Shown here: positions 6,558 through 14,624 of the stretch, piece by piece | How the letters are laid out: each line of letters opens with the position of its first letter | Position numbering within the stretch: position 1 is the stretch's first letter | DNA from: DASVAL01 sp035649575 | GTDB taxonomy: Bacteria; Planctomycetota; UBA1135; UBA2386 | Length of the DNA: 24,078 nt | Direction of reading: 5' to 3' | Assembly: GCA_035649575.1 (NCBI GenBank) | Contig: DASRJH010000192.1 | Coordinates: forward strand, 1-24,078 | Notes under the pieces: model-generated | Databases searched by the model: none | What the model saw: the letters and a program-made list of their open reading frames with translations, nothing else | Told to the model about the DNA's origin: nothing | Program-made: the position numbers and the translations under genes

Positions 6558-7307
6558 ATGAACTCCCTCCGCTCCCTCGTTGCGTTCCTGACCCTGCTCA
6601 CACCGTGCGCGCCCTGCCAGGATCCCGCGGCAAAGAACGCGAAGCAGGCGTTCGTGCTCGAGCCCGGCGAGGTCAAGATGACCGAGCTCATCGACCGCTG
6701 CGCCTCGCTGCTCGGCTGGAACATCCTGACGAGCGAACATGAGATGGGGGCTGTCGGCGGCAGCATGACGATCCGGCTCCAAAACCGCATCACGACCGAT
6801 CTCCAGGGCTGCGAGGATTTCCTCACCAGCATGCTGTATCGAAGTTCCTTTGCGCTGACGGCGCTCGACGAGCAGAAGCAGATCTACGAGGTCATCGCCA
6901 TCACCGGTCCACGCCAGCGCGAGATCACGAATCGGGCCTTGTCGCGCACGCCGGACCAAGTCCTGGCTCGCCCGTCCCTCAAGGTGGCCGTGCTGACGGT
7001 CGTCGAGCTGAAGCACATCAACGCGACGGTCGCCACGAATGCGCTGCGCCCGTTCTTCGCGAGCACCGGCGGCGCCGCCGGTTCAGCGCAGATGACCCTC
7101 GGCAACGTCGGCAGCAACACCGCCCTGCTGCTCTGCGGCTACAACGATCAGGTTGCCGTGGCCATCCGGCTCCTGAGGACCTGCGACGTGGCGCCGCCGC
7201 CCGAAGCAGCGCCGCCTTCGTTGACCGAGCGCATCGACTCGATCGAGCGCCGCCTGCAAGCAATCGAACAGAAGTTGTCTCCGCAACAGCCACAACAAGG
7301 CCGGTGA
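6558..7307 (+). CDS. Exported secretin N-domain-like protein without barrel, paralogue A
   Basis: 249 residues. A signal peptide (residues 1-20, MNSLRSLVAFLTLLTPCAPC) leads into FVLEPGEVKMTELIDRCASL (32-51), which resembles the secretin/TonB short N-terminal (STN/N0) domain. A second block, LKVAVLTVVELKHINATVA to NALRPFF (141-167) plus SNTALLLCGYNDQVAVAIRLL (186-206), matches the N1-type secretin ring fold. A proline-rich hinge and a short coiled coil (LTERIDSIERRLQAIEQKL, 222-240) end the protein. The secretin pore domain is absent. It may bind a secretin or another ring in the periplasm, or act on its own. The next gene encodes a paralogue; the two stop/start codons lie 9 nt apart, suggesting one transcript. 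Fold assignment is inferred from pattern, not from a search. Confidence 0.7.
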   Translation: MNSLRSLVAFLTLLTPCAPCQDPAAKNAKQAFVLEPGEVKMTELIDRCASLLGWNILTSEHEMGAVGGSMTIRLQNRITTDLQGCEDFLTSMLYRSSFALTALDEQKQIYEVIAITGPRQREITNRALSRTPDQVLARPSLKVAVLTVVELKHINATVATNALRPFFASTGGAAGSAQMTLGNVGSNTALLLCGYNDQVAVAIRLLRTCDVAPPPEAAPPSLTERIDSIERRLQAIEQKLSPQQPQQGR

Positions 7308-7315
7308 GGCCCGCG

Positions 7316-8122
7316 ATGCGCGGCTGTCTCGTGCTGCTCGCGCTGTCGGCGCCGGCCCTCGCGCAGCAAGTCGTGGCTCCGGGCACCGCGACGCGCGGCG
7401 CGATCATCGCCGCGAAGGACGGGCTCACGCTGCCCGCCGGCGAGTTCACCGTGGCTGAGCTGATCGAAGCGGTCGCCGTCTACCTCTGCCGCAACTACCT
7501 CTACGACCAGGCCGTCGTCGACGGCGCGCGGGGATTCACGCTGCAGCGCTCGGTCGCTCTCGACGCGCTCGGCAGCGAGGAGATGCTCTACGCGCTGCTC
7601 TCGGCGCGCAATCTGGCCGCCGTGCCGCTCGACGAGCTGCGCGGTGTCTTCCAGATCATCGCCCTGGGCACCAATCCGCCGCAGCCGGGACCCATCGCCG
7701 CAATACCGTGGCGCAGCCCCGAAGAGATCCTGCAACGACCGCGTCTGCGCGAGCTCGTGATGACGGCCGTCGACCTGAAGCAGGTCGACGCGCAGCAGAT
7801 CGCGCAGGCCTTGCGCAACCACTTCTCGATGCTGGGCCAGTGGCAGCCCGGCGTGATGACCGCTTGCGCGTCGGGAAGGCACACGTTGCTGCTGCACGGT
7901 TACCGCGACCAGCTCGCGCAGACGATCCTGCTGATGCGACAGCTCGACAAGCTGCAGGCCGACGAGCCGCCTGTGTCCGCCGAGGTCCGGCAGCGTCTCG
8001 ACGCGCTCGAACGCGAAGTCGCCGCCCTGCGCGCCGAGCTGAAGGCAAATGCACCGAGCGCCGAGCTGAAGTCCCGATCGCCTGACAGCAGGTCGCAGGA
8101 CAAACCGCCCGCGCGCCGCTGA
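7316..8122 (+). CDS. Exported secretin N-domain-like protein without barrel, paralogue B
   Basis: 268 residues from the ATG at 7316; a GTG at 7304 overlapping the previous stop (GTGA) would add four residues. The signal peptide is MRGCLVLLALSAPALA. LTLPAGEFTVAELIEAVAVYL (37-57) parallels the STN block of the preceding protein. RSPEEILQRPRLRELVMTAVDLKQVDAQ (133-160) and HTLLLHGYRDQLAQTILLM (189-207) align with RTPDQVLARPSLKVAVLTVVELKHINAT and ALLLCGYNDQVAVAIRLL there. A longer C-terminal coiled coil (VRQRLDALEREVAALRAEL, 224-242) ends in a charged tail. The two genes are diverged tandem duplicates and may form a hetero-oligomer. The gene converges on the PIG-L gene with 12 nt between stops. 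Confidence 0.72.
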   Translation: MRGCLVLLALSAPALAQQVVAPGTATRGAIIAAKDGLTLPAGEFTVAELIEAVAVYLCRNYLYDQAVVDGARGFTLQRSVALDALGSEEMLYALLSARNLAAVPLDELRGVFQIIALGTNPPQPGPIAAIPWRSPEEILQRPRLRELVMTAVDLKQVDAQQIAQALRNHFSMLGQWQPGVMTACASGRHTLLLHGYRDQLAQTILLMRQLDKLQADEPPVSAEVRQRLDALEREVAALRAELKANAPSAELKSRSPDSRSQDKPPARR

Positions 8123-8134
8123 CGCCCGCGGCCT

Positions 8135-10537
8135 TCACTTCGCGAGCAGGTTCACGAGCAGCCGCGCCGCTCCCGGGTTGCCGATCCGCAGCTGGCGATA
8201 CAGCGCCAGCGAACAGTAGATGAAGTCGCCGCGGCCGTAGCCCGTGTAGAGCAAAGCACCCTGGTGCGGCTTCTCGTCGCCCTTGTCCTTCATCTCGAGC
8301 ATCGGGATCCACGCGGGGTCCCAGGTCTTCGGGAAGTTGAGGGCGCGCTCCTGCACCCACCCACCGAAGTCCCCGACCGCGATGACGTGTGGGTGCTGCA
8401 TCAGGCGATGCGAAGGCTGCAACAACCCCACGGCGGCGTCCTCCTCGGACACGCGTTCGTCGGCGATCGTCATCGGAAACGGCGCCAGCAGCGGATGCCC
8501 CGCGCGCTCGTTCCACTCGGCTGGCTTGTGATACATCGCGACGACGCGGCCACCCGTGCGGCAGTACTGCAGGATGCGATCGTGCACTTCCGCGAGCTCG
8601 GGGCGGTGATGGTAGGCGCGGATGTCGAGCAACAGCGTCGTGAAGTCCTCGAAGCGCGCCATCACGAGCCCGTCGCGATCGAGCGCCCGGAACGGGATGC
8701 CGAGATCCGAGAGCACGCGCTCCGTCGTGTCGTCCGGGCCGCGTACGAGCGCCACCTTGAGATCGGCCGGCACGGTCACGTCGATGATCTTGATGGGCAG
8801 GCGTGCTTTCGCGTCTCGGAAGCCGATCTCGAGGCCCGCATCGGCCGTCAGTTCGTTCGCGTCGACCTTCGCGCGCACGAGGATGCGCGCTTCGTTGTGT
8901 TCGCGCGTCAGCGTCAGCCGACCCGGTATCGACGCAGCCTGGATGCCGGGTCCCATCGACAACCGCACAGGAGTCGTCGCGTCGCGGTCGCGGTGGCTCG
9001 TGACGCTGACGCTGAGCAACCGTTCGACGACGCGCCCCTTCTGCACCATGAGCACTTCGCGATCCCACTCGAGCTCGATCGGCGCGACCGGTGTGTACCA
9101 CAGCGAATGCAGCCGCGAGAACTGGATGCCGTCGAGCACGAACGAGACCGAGACCTCGACGAACCGCGGCTCGGGTCCTGCCGGCAGATCGCCGTCGACA
9201 GCAGCGTCGCACGAGAACGGCACCGAGAGGCGGCCGGGGATCGGTGGCGGCGGCGCCGGCGGTGCGGGGTTCGCATCGCCCGTCGTCGGCGTGTTGCTGC
9301 TGGCTGCCGGTGTCGTGCCCACCGGCGGCGTGGTGGCCGCGCGCGGTTGGCCATCGAACGGCGTCGGACGCACCGTCGCCAGCTCGGGCGTCGCCTCGAC
9401 GCCGTCACACTGCACCGAGAGGTCCTTCGTGCGGTCGACGCCATGCACGACGACGAACACCTTGCCCTGTCCACCTGCCGGCACCGTTTCGTGCTCGAGC
9501 CAGACCTCGGCTCGCACGTTGGCGATCGCGAGCAGGATGCGCTCGAGCGCCTCGGCCCGGCGGTGCAATACCGAAGCGAGACCGCGCGCCCCCGGCGTCG
9601 AAAGCGACTGCAGCGTCTGCTTCAGCAGCGCGCGCGTCGCGGTCAGTTGCGCACCGGCCTCGCGTGCCAGGTCTGCAGGAGGCATCTGCGCGGCGTCGGC
9701 GGGCAGTGGCGCGGCCGGAAGCCGCTTGCGGGCCCAGTGCGCGAGGTCGGCCGCAACCTCGGCCGCGATGCCTTCGGGATACACGATGCGCCACCAGTCC
9801 TTGCCGACCTGCAGCGGGTTGTGCGGCCCCCACGGCCCCTGGGTCACGTGCTGCGTCCAGGCGCGGTGCGCGAGCCGCGCGTAGGTCTCCCCCCGCGCCG
9901 TGTCGAGCTCGCTCGGATCCATCGTGAGCTGTGCTTGCTCGAGCGTGCAGCGTGCATAGAGCGGCGGCACGTGTTCCCCCTTGGCCGCGCGTTCTTCGAG
10001 GATCTTGCTGATCGCCCAGAACGACGCGCGATGGTGGCCGTGTCCCTGCGTGAGGCTGTGGTTGGTGAAGACGAGGTCGGGGTCGATGCGCCTGTACTGT
10101 TCGCGCATCGCGTCCTTCACGCGTTCTTCGCCCCAGACCTGCAGCGTCTCTTCGAGCGTCTTGCTGAAGCCGAAGTCCGGCATGCCGAGCCAGCGCACTT
10201 CGGCGCCGCTCATCGCCGCGGCACGCAGCGTCTCGCGCACGCGAAGGCTCGCGAGCTCGGGACCGATCTCGCGGCCGATCGCGTTCTGCCCGCCATCGCC
10301 GTAGGTCGTGTAGAGCGTCACGACGCGCATGCCGTATTTGCGGCGCAGGATGGCCATCGTGCGCGACGACTCGTCGTCGGGATGCGCCGCGATGTTCAGC
10401 ACGACGAGGTCCGTCGCTGCATCGAGGCACGCCTGCCGCAACGCGACGAGACCGGCTTCGGGCTCGCTCTGCTGGGCGGCCAACACACGGCCGAGCAGCA
10501 GCACCGCTCCCACTGCAACGACGCGGCACGACCTCAT
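8135..10537 (-). CDS. Exported PIG-L/LmbE family deacetylase with ThuA-like C-terminal region
   Basis: 800 residues. A signal peptide (MRSCRVVAVGAVLLLGRVLA) is followed by the family's metal site, AHPDDES (51-57: His52, Asp54, Asp55), and GHGHHRAS (165-172), the second zinc-binding His motif. PIG-L proteins remove N-acetyl or similar groups from amino sugars and related molecules, so a periplasmic glycan substrate is plausible. After the catalytic part comes a helical region, a Pro/Thr-rich linker at about 390-440, beta-rich segments, and a final 200 residues beginning VALVRGPDD with FEDFTTLLLDIRAYHH and CRTGGRVVAMYH, resembling GATase1/ThuA-like domains. It starts inside the aminotransferase stop (ATGA, 10534-10537), so translation is probably coupled. 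The frame is open upstream, but that part overlaps the aminotransferase and is rejected. Confidence 0.88.
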   Translation of the reverse strand: MRSCRVVAVGAVLLLGRVLAAQQSEPEAGLVALRQACLDAATDLVVLNIAAHPDDESSRTMAILRRKYGMRVVTLYTTYGDGGQNAIGREIGPELASLRVRETLRAAAMSGAEVRWLGMPDFGFSKTLEETLQVWGEERVKDAMREQYRRIDPDLVFTNHSLTQGHGHHRASFWAISKILEERAAKGEHVPPLYARCTLEQAQLTMDPSELDTARGETYARLAHRAWTQHVTQGPWGPHNPLQVGKDWWRIVYPEGIAAEVAADLAHWARKRLPAAPLPADAAQMPPADLAREAGAQLTATRALLKQTLQSLSTPGARGLASVLHRRAEALERILLAIANVRAEVWLEHETVPAGGQGKVFVVVHGVDRTKDLSVQCDGVEATPELATVRPTPFDGQPRAATTPPVGTTPAASSNTPTTGDANPAPPAPPPPIPGRLSVPFSCDAAVDGDLPAGPEPRFVEVSVSFVLDGIQFSRLHSLWYTPVAPIELEWDREVLMVQKGRVVERLLSVSVTSHRDRDATTPVRLSMGPGIQAASIPGRLTLTREHNEARILVRAKVDANELTADAGLEIGFRDAKARLPIKIIDVTVPADLKVALVRGPDDTTERVLSDLGIPFRALDRDGLVMARFEDFTTLLLDIRAYHHRPELAEVHDRILQYCRTGGRVVAMYHKPAEWNERAGHPLLAPFPMTIADERVSEEDAAVGLLQPSHRLMQHPHVIAVGDFGGWVQERALNFPKTWDPAWIPMLEMKDKGDEKPHQGALLYTGYGRGDFIYCSLALYRQLRIGNPGAARLLVNLLAK

Positions 10538-11721
10538 CGCCGGAGCCTCCGCAGGCGCTCGCACGCCTCGTCGAGCACGGGCCAATCGACCGCGAACTGG
10601 AACCGCATGCAGCGCACGCCGACCGGGCTCGCGAAGAACAGATGACCCGGCACAGCGTTCACGCCGATGCGCTCGATCATCTGCAGCACGGCCGGGTGCG
10701 GTTCGAGGGCGCCGAAGACGTCCGTGTAGTCCGCGAGCACGTAGTAGGCGCCTTGCGGCACGCTGAACGCGAATCCTGCACCGCGCAACGCGGCGCAGAA
10801 GGCATCGCGCTTCTTCTGGTAGCCCTGCTGCAGCTCCGAGTAGTACGAAGCAGGAAGCTGCTCGAGCGCGCGTTGTACGCCGCGCTGCATCGGCCGCGCC
10901 GCACAGACCTCGATCTGGTCGAACACGATGCCGCACTTCTCGACGATCTCGACGGGTCCGGCCAGGAATCCGACGCGCCAACCCGTCACCGAGAACGTCT
11001 TGCTGAACGAGTTGATCGTCAGCGTGCGTTCGGCGAGCCCGGGCACACTGGCCGGCGAGCAATGCGCATGCCCGTCGAAGCACATGTACTCGTAGACCTC
11101 GTCGGTCAGCACCATCACGTCGGTGCCGTCGAGCACACTGGCCAGCTCGCTGAGCTCGTCGCGCGTCCAGACTTTGCCCGACGGATTGCCCGGCGTGTTG
11201 ACGACGACTGCGCGGGTACGCTTGCCGATGGCGGCGCGCAGCGCGTCCGGTTCGAACGCGAGCGTCTGCCGGTCGAGCGGCACCGCCACGGGCGTAGCGC
11301 CGAACAGCGGCACCGTCGTCCAGTGGTAGCTGTAGAACGGTTCGAACAGCACGACCTCGTCGCCGGGCTCGAGCAGCGTCATGCCCGCCGCGAAGAACGC
11401 GCCGCTGCTGCCCGTGCAGACCGCGACGTTCTTCGCTTCGTAGGCGAGCCCATTGTCGCGCTGCAGCTTGCTCGCGATCGCGGCGCGCAGCTCGGGCAAG
11501 CCCGCGTACGGCGTGTAGAGCTGGCGGTCGCCGCCCTCGATGCTCGCGATGGCGCCGGCTCGCAACGGGGCCGGCGTGTCGAGGTCGCAGACGCCCTGCC
11601 CGAGGTTGATGCCGCCCGGCACGCCGTTGATGACGAGGGTCAACGAGCGCAGCAGGTTGCCCTCGTCGAGGTGGCTACGGCGGGCGGCCGTGCGCGTGAA
11701 CGCGCGGTGGAGTTTGGTCAT
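10534..11721 (-). CDS. PLP-dependent class I/II aminotransferase
   Basis: 395 residues, the usual length for fold-type I aminotransferases. Visible features are INLGQGVCD (38-46), YTPYAGLPELRAAIA (69-83), NTPGNPSGK (175-183), with the cofactor-contacting Asn, LTDEVYEYM (205-213) with Asp207 and Tyr210, and NSFSKTFSVTGWRVGF (237-252), where Lys241 forms the Schiff base. The pattern is closest to the methionine/kynurenine aminotransferase-like subgroup. It is cytoplasmic. I chose 11721 (MTKLHRAF); the frame is open upstream to 11922 but would overlap the divergent ABC gene. It is followed directly by the PIG-L gene with an ATGA overlap. No substrate can be assigned. Confidence 0.9.
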   Translation of the reverse strand: MTKLHRAFTRTAARRSHLDEGNLLRSLTLVINGVPGGINLGQGVCDLDTPAPLRAGAIASIEGGDRQLYTPYAGLPELRAAIASKLQRDNGLAYEAKNVAVCTGSSGAFFAAGMTLLEPGDEVVLFEPFYSYHWTTVPLFGATPVAVPLDRQTLAFEPDALRAAIGKRTRAVVVNTPGNPSGKVWTRDELSELASVLDGTDVMVLTDEVYEYMCFDGHAHCSPASVPGLAERTLTINSFSKTFSVTGWRVGFLAGPVEIVEKCGIVFDQIEVCAARPMQRGVQRALEQLPASYYSELQQGYQKKRDAFCAALRGAGFAFSVPQGAYYVLADYTDVFGALEPHPAVLQMIERIGVNAVPGHLFFASPVGVRCMRFQFAVDWPVLDEACERLRRLRR

Positions 11722-11744
11722 GGGCGGCGGGTCGAGGGCTGCGG

Positions 11745-11750
11745 ATGATA
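11745..11750 (-). promoter_or_regulatory. TATCAT -10-like box for the aminotransferase
   Basis: On the - strand, TATCAT lies 23 nt before the aminotransferase ATG at 11721. It is in the 87-nt gap shared with the divergent ABC gene. A TTGACG on the + strand at 11772-11777 could be a -35 for the ABC gene, but no matching -10 is seen at the right spacing. Confidence 0.3.
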
Positions 11751-11808
11751 CGCGCCCGCGGACCGTTCGTCTTGACGCAGGTGCCGCCGCAGGGACCATG
11801 GCGCCCGC

Positions 11809-13638
11809 ATGGCGCAGGCGCTCGAACTGAAGGACCTCGTCTTCCGCTACTCCGGCGCGCCGGCCGTTCGCGGCGTCAGCCTGTCGCTCGAACCGGGTGA
11901 CTGCTACGGCTTCCTCGGCCACAACGGCGCCGGCAAGACCACCGTGATGCGCCTATGCCTCGGTCTGTTGCGACCGCAGCGCGGCACGGTGCGGATCTTC
12001 GGCATCGATTCCATGCGGCAGCCGCAGCAGGCGCGCGCCACTGTCGGTGCCCTGGTCGAGCACCCGGGGTTCCACCTGCATGCTACCGCGCACCAGAACC
12101 TCGTCTGGCTCGCGCAACTGCAGGGTCTGCCGCGACGGCTGGCCGGGGCCGAGAGCGCGCGCGTGCTCGAGCAGCTCGGGCTGGCGAAGGCTGCATCGTC
12201 GCGCGTCGGCACGTTCTCGCTCGGCATGCGGCAGCGTCTCGGCATCGCGGCCGCCCTGCTCGGCCGCCCGCGCCTGCTGCTGCTCGACGAGCCCGGCAAC
12301 GGTCTCGATCCCGAGGGCATCGCCGATCTGCGCGCGCTGCTGCAGCAAACCCGCGACGAGGGCGTCGCGGTACTGCTGTCGAGCCACCAGCTGCCGGAGC
12401 TCGAGGGACTCTGCAACCGCATCGGCGTGCTGCGCGAGGGCGCCATGGTCGTCGAAGGCAGCCTCGACACGCTGCGCGGCCAGCTCGCCACGCGCCACGT
12501 CGTCGCAGGCACGCCGCTGCCGGCGATGGAACGCCGGCTCGTCGAGCTCGGCCTCCATCCCGTGCGCAACGGCGACCGCCTGCTCGTTCCGCTCGGGGAC
12601 AGAGCACCCGGCGCCGTCGCGCGCGAGCTCACGGCCATCGGCCAGCTCGCCGCGTTCGCACCCGAGCCGGCCACGCTCGAGGCGATCTACTTGCGCGCGG
12701 CCGCCGTTCCTTCCGCAGCGCCGACGCCAGCCCCTTCGCCGCCCGAACCACCTGCGCAGGCCGCGAACCATGCGCCGAACGCCGCGGGTCGCGCGTTCGG
12801 CCACGAACTGCGAGTGGCCTTGCACAAACGCAGCGCGGCCTTGCTGCTGCTCGCGCCGGGCATCATCGCCGCGTGGCAGGTGGTCGCCTACCGCAGCCAG
12901 ATCCGGCACTCGCTCGAACGGATGCGAGCCGGCGAACTGTTCAGCACCGATGCCGGCAGCGGGCACTACGCAGTCGCGTTGGCGCTGCAGACGGCCACTC
13001 CCGCGCTGGCCGTGTGCCTGTTGTGGTTGGCGAGCCAATCGGTGTCGGCCGACCTCGGCGGCGACACGTTGCGGAACACGCTGATGCGCTCGGTCAGCCG
13101 CGGCAACGTGTTGTTCGGCAAGCTCGCGGCGCTTGCCGTGATGGCTTGCGCCGGCTGGGCCGCGCTCGTCCTCGTCGCCGTCGCGAGCGCAGCAACGCTG
13201 TTGGGCTGGCAGGACCTCGAGGAGGTGAGCCGTCACGGGGATCACCAGGTGCTCGCGGCGGCGGCCACGGTCGGACCCGTCTTCTACCTGGCGCTGCGGA
13301 ATTGCTTCTGGCCGCTGCTGGCGCTCGTGGCACTCGGGCTGTTCGGCTCGCTGCTCGCCAAGCGTCCCGCGCGCGCGCTCGCGACTGCCGTGTTGCTCGT
13401 GCTCGGACCCGAGTTGCTGCGCGACCGGCTGCGCGATCACGCGGGTTGGCTGCTGCTGAGCCACCTGCCGACCGGCCTGCGCGACGATTCGGTGCTCGGC
13501 TTCTTCGCGGCCTCTGCCCGCGGCGCGGCCGACGCATCCTGGCCGTGGGCCGGCCAGGCCATCGCGGCCCCGATCGCGTGGTTCGCCGCGGCCGCTGTAT
13601 CGTCCGCGTTCCTGCTGCGACGGCTCCGCATCCCGTAA
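11809..13638 (+). CDS. ABC transporter with ATPase fused to ABC-2-type permease
   Basis: 609 residues. The N-terminal 230 residues form a full ATPase: Walker A GHNGAGKT (37-44), signature FSLGMRQRL (136-144), Walker B LLLLDEPGNGLDP (156-168) and H-loop SSHQ (His193). A Pro/Ala-rich linker (about 300-325) joins it to about six hydrophobic segments, beginning LLLLAPGIIAAWQVVAY and ending IAWFAAAAVSSAFLL, with the arrangement of an ABC-2 export permease. Most relatives encode the two halves as separate genes, so this is a natural fusion; a homodimer would be a complete transporter. It heads an operon with a PDZ lipoprotein 14 nt downstream and two FG-GAP proteins, suggesting export of, or energy supply for, an envelope process. 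The substrate is unknown. Confidence 0.88.
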   Translation: MAQALELKDLVFRYSGAPAVRGVSLSLEPGDCYGFLGHNGAGKTTVMRLCLGLLRPQRGTVRIFGIDSMRQPQQARATVGALVEHPGFHLHATAHQNLVWLAQLQGLPRRLAGAESARVLEQLGLAKAASSRVGTFSLGMRQRLGIAAALLGRPRLLLLDEPGNGLDPEGIADLRALLQQTRDEGVAVLLSSHQLPELEGLCNRIGVLREGAMVVEGSLDTLRGQLATRHVVAGTPLPAMERRLVELGLHPVRNGDRLLVPLGDRAPGAVARELTAIGQLAAFAPEPATLEAIYLRAAAVPSAAPTPAPSPPEPPAQAANHAPNAAGRAFGHELRVALHKRSAALLLLAPGIIAAWQVVAYRSQIRHSLERMRAGELFSTDAGSGHYAVALALQTATPALAVCLLWLASQSVSADLGGDTLRNTLMRSVSRGNVLFGKLAALAVMACAGWAALVLVAVASAATLLGWQDLEEVSRHGDHQVLAAAATVGPVFYLALRNCFWPLLALVALGLFGSLLAKRPARALATAVLLVLGPELLRDRLRDHAGWLLLSHLPTGLRDDSVLGFFAASARGAADASWPWAGQAIAAPIAWFAAAAVSSAFLLRRLRIP

Positions 13639-13652
13639 GTTCACGGCCCGCG

Positions 13653-14624
13653 ATGCACGCTCTTCGTCTCTGCTTCTTCGGCTGCCTCTGCAGTTGCTCG
13701 CTCTCGCCCGATCTGCCGTTGCAGGCACCGGCGCTCGCGGACATGGAAGAGCCGCTCGACCTGCGGGCCGAGCCCGACGACGAGGCGCAGCGCCAGCGCC
13801 TGCCGTTCGGCAGCTTCTCGGGGGTCTACGTCGACGACGCACGCGACACGCTCGCCGACAAGCTCGATCAACCGAGCCAGCTGCGCATCGCGCAGGTGAT
13901 CGAGAACTCTCCGGCCGCCGCGGCCGGCCTGAAGCCGGACGACCTGTTGCTCGAAGTCAAGGTCGGCGACGCCGAACCGAAGCCTCTCGGCCGCGCGAGC
14001 GAGTGGCGGCAGCTCGAGCTGCAAACGCCGCCGGGCACGAAGGTCGTGCTGTTCGTCGACCGCGCCGGGCGCGAAGCGCGCGCGGAGCTCGAGCTCGTGC
14101 CGAGGCTGCGGTCCGCCGAACGCGAGCCGGCCGAGCGCTTCCGCGAGGAGCAGCGTGTCGGGGTCGTGCTGCGCACCGCGACCGAAGTCGAAGCGCGCGC
14201 CGCGAACCTCGGCCCGGGCGGCGGGGCCGTCATCGTCGGCCTCTCGCACATGAGCCCGTGGCGCGCGGCAGGTCTGCGCTTTGGCGACCTGCTCACGGCC
14301 GTCGCAGGGCGCACCGTCGCCCACCCGCAGGACGTGCTGACCGCCTTGCGCGATCCCGACGCGGAGAGCGTCGGCATCGACTACCTGCGCCACGGAACGC
14401 GACAGCACGTGGACGCGCCGCTGTCGCAGCGCAACCGCGATCTCACCGAAATCACCGTGCCAGCGCTGCTCTACTACAGCAGCGACCGCGGCAGCAGCGA
14501 GTTCTCGATGCTGCTCGGGATCGTGAACTACCGCAGCACGGCGGCGGCATGGCGGTTCCGGCTGCTCTGGTTCATCGGTTTTGGCGCCGGCGACACCGAC
14601 CGACTGCTCGAGGTGCGCCAGTGA
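13653..14624 (+). CDS. Double-PDZ probable lipoprotein
   Basis: 323 residues. The N-terminus MHALRLCFFGCLCSCS holds a lipobox-like LCS-C (Cys15), slightly off consensus at position -2. The first PDZ domain covers about 75-135 (IAQVIENSPAAAAGLKPDDLLLEV), and the second about 190-245 (VIVGLSHMSPWRAAGLRFGDLLTAV, then GRTVAHPQDVLTAL). No protease domain is present, so it is not a DegP/HtrA-type enzyme; it more likely binds C-termini or unfolded segments. The final 70 residues (TEITVPALLYYSSDRGSSEF and after) are unassigned. It lies 14 nt after the ABC gene, and its TGA overlaps the GTG of the next gene by 4 nt. I chose 13653 because it gives a signal sequence; the frame is open further upstream inside the ABC gene. 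Confidence 0.8.
   Translation: MHALRLCFFGCLCSCSLSPDLPLQAPALADMEEPLDLRAEPDDEAQRQRLPFGSFSGVYVDDARDTLADKLDQPSQLRIAQVIENSPAAAAGLKPDDLLLEVKVGDAEPKPLGRASEWRQLELQTPPGTKVVLFVDRAGREARAELELVPRLRSAEREPAERFREEQRVGVVLRTATEVEARAANLGPGGGAVIVGLSHMSPWRAAGLRFGDLLTAVAGRTVAHPQDVLTALRDPDAESVGIDYLRHGTRQHVDAPLSQRNRDLTEITVPALLYYSSDRGSSEFSMLLGIVNYRSTAAAWRFRLLWFIGFGAGDTDRLLEVRQ

Noticed and set aside
3402..7307. Open frame of 1301 codons spanning the HEAT gene and running into the gene at 6558
   Set aside because: Only the part from 6558 has a signal peptide and secretin-like blocks. The rest overlaps the lipoprotein and HEAT genes in another frame and is Arg-rich noise.
8264..10645. Long open frame of 793 codons on the + strand opposite the PIG-L gene
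   Set aside because: It is antisense to a gene with clear PIG-L motifs, its translation is rich in Arg, His and Asp without any known motif, and long antisense frames are common in GC-rich DNA.
11722..11922. N-terminal extension of the aminotransferase to 11922
   Set aside because: It would overlap the start of the divergent ABC gene, and the added residues have no aminotransferase similarity.
11953..13842. 629-codon antisense frame opposite the ABC transporter
   Set aside because: The + strand carries Walker A, signature and Walker B motifs and membrane segments; the antisense product is Arg/Gln-rich with no motif.
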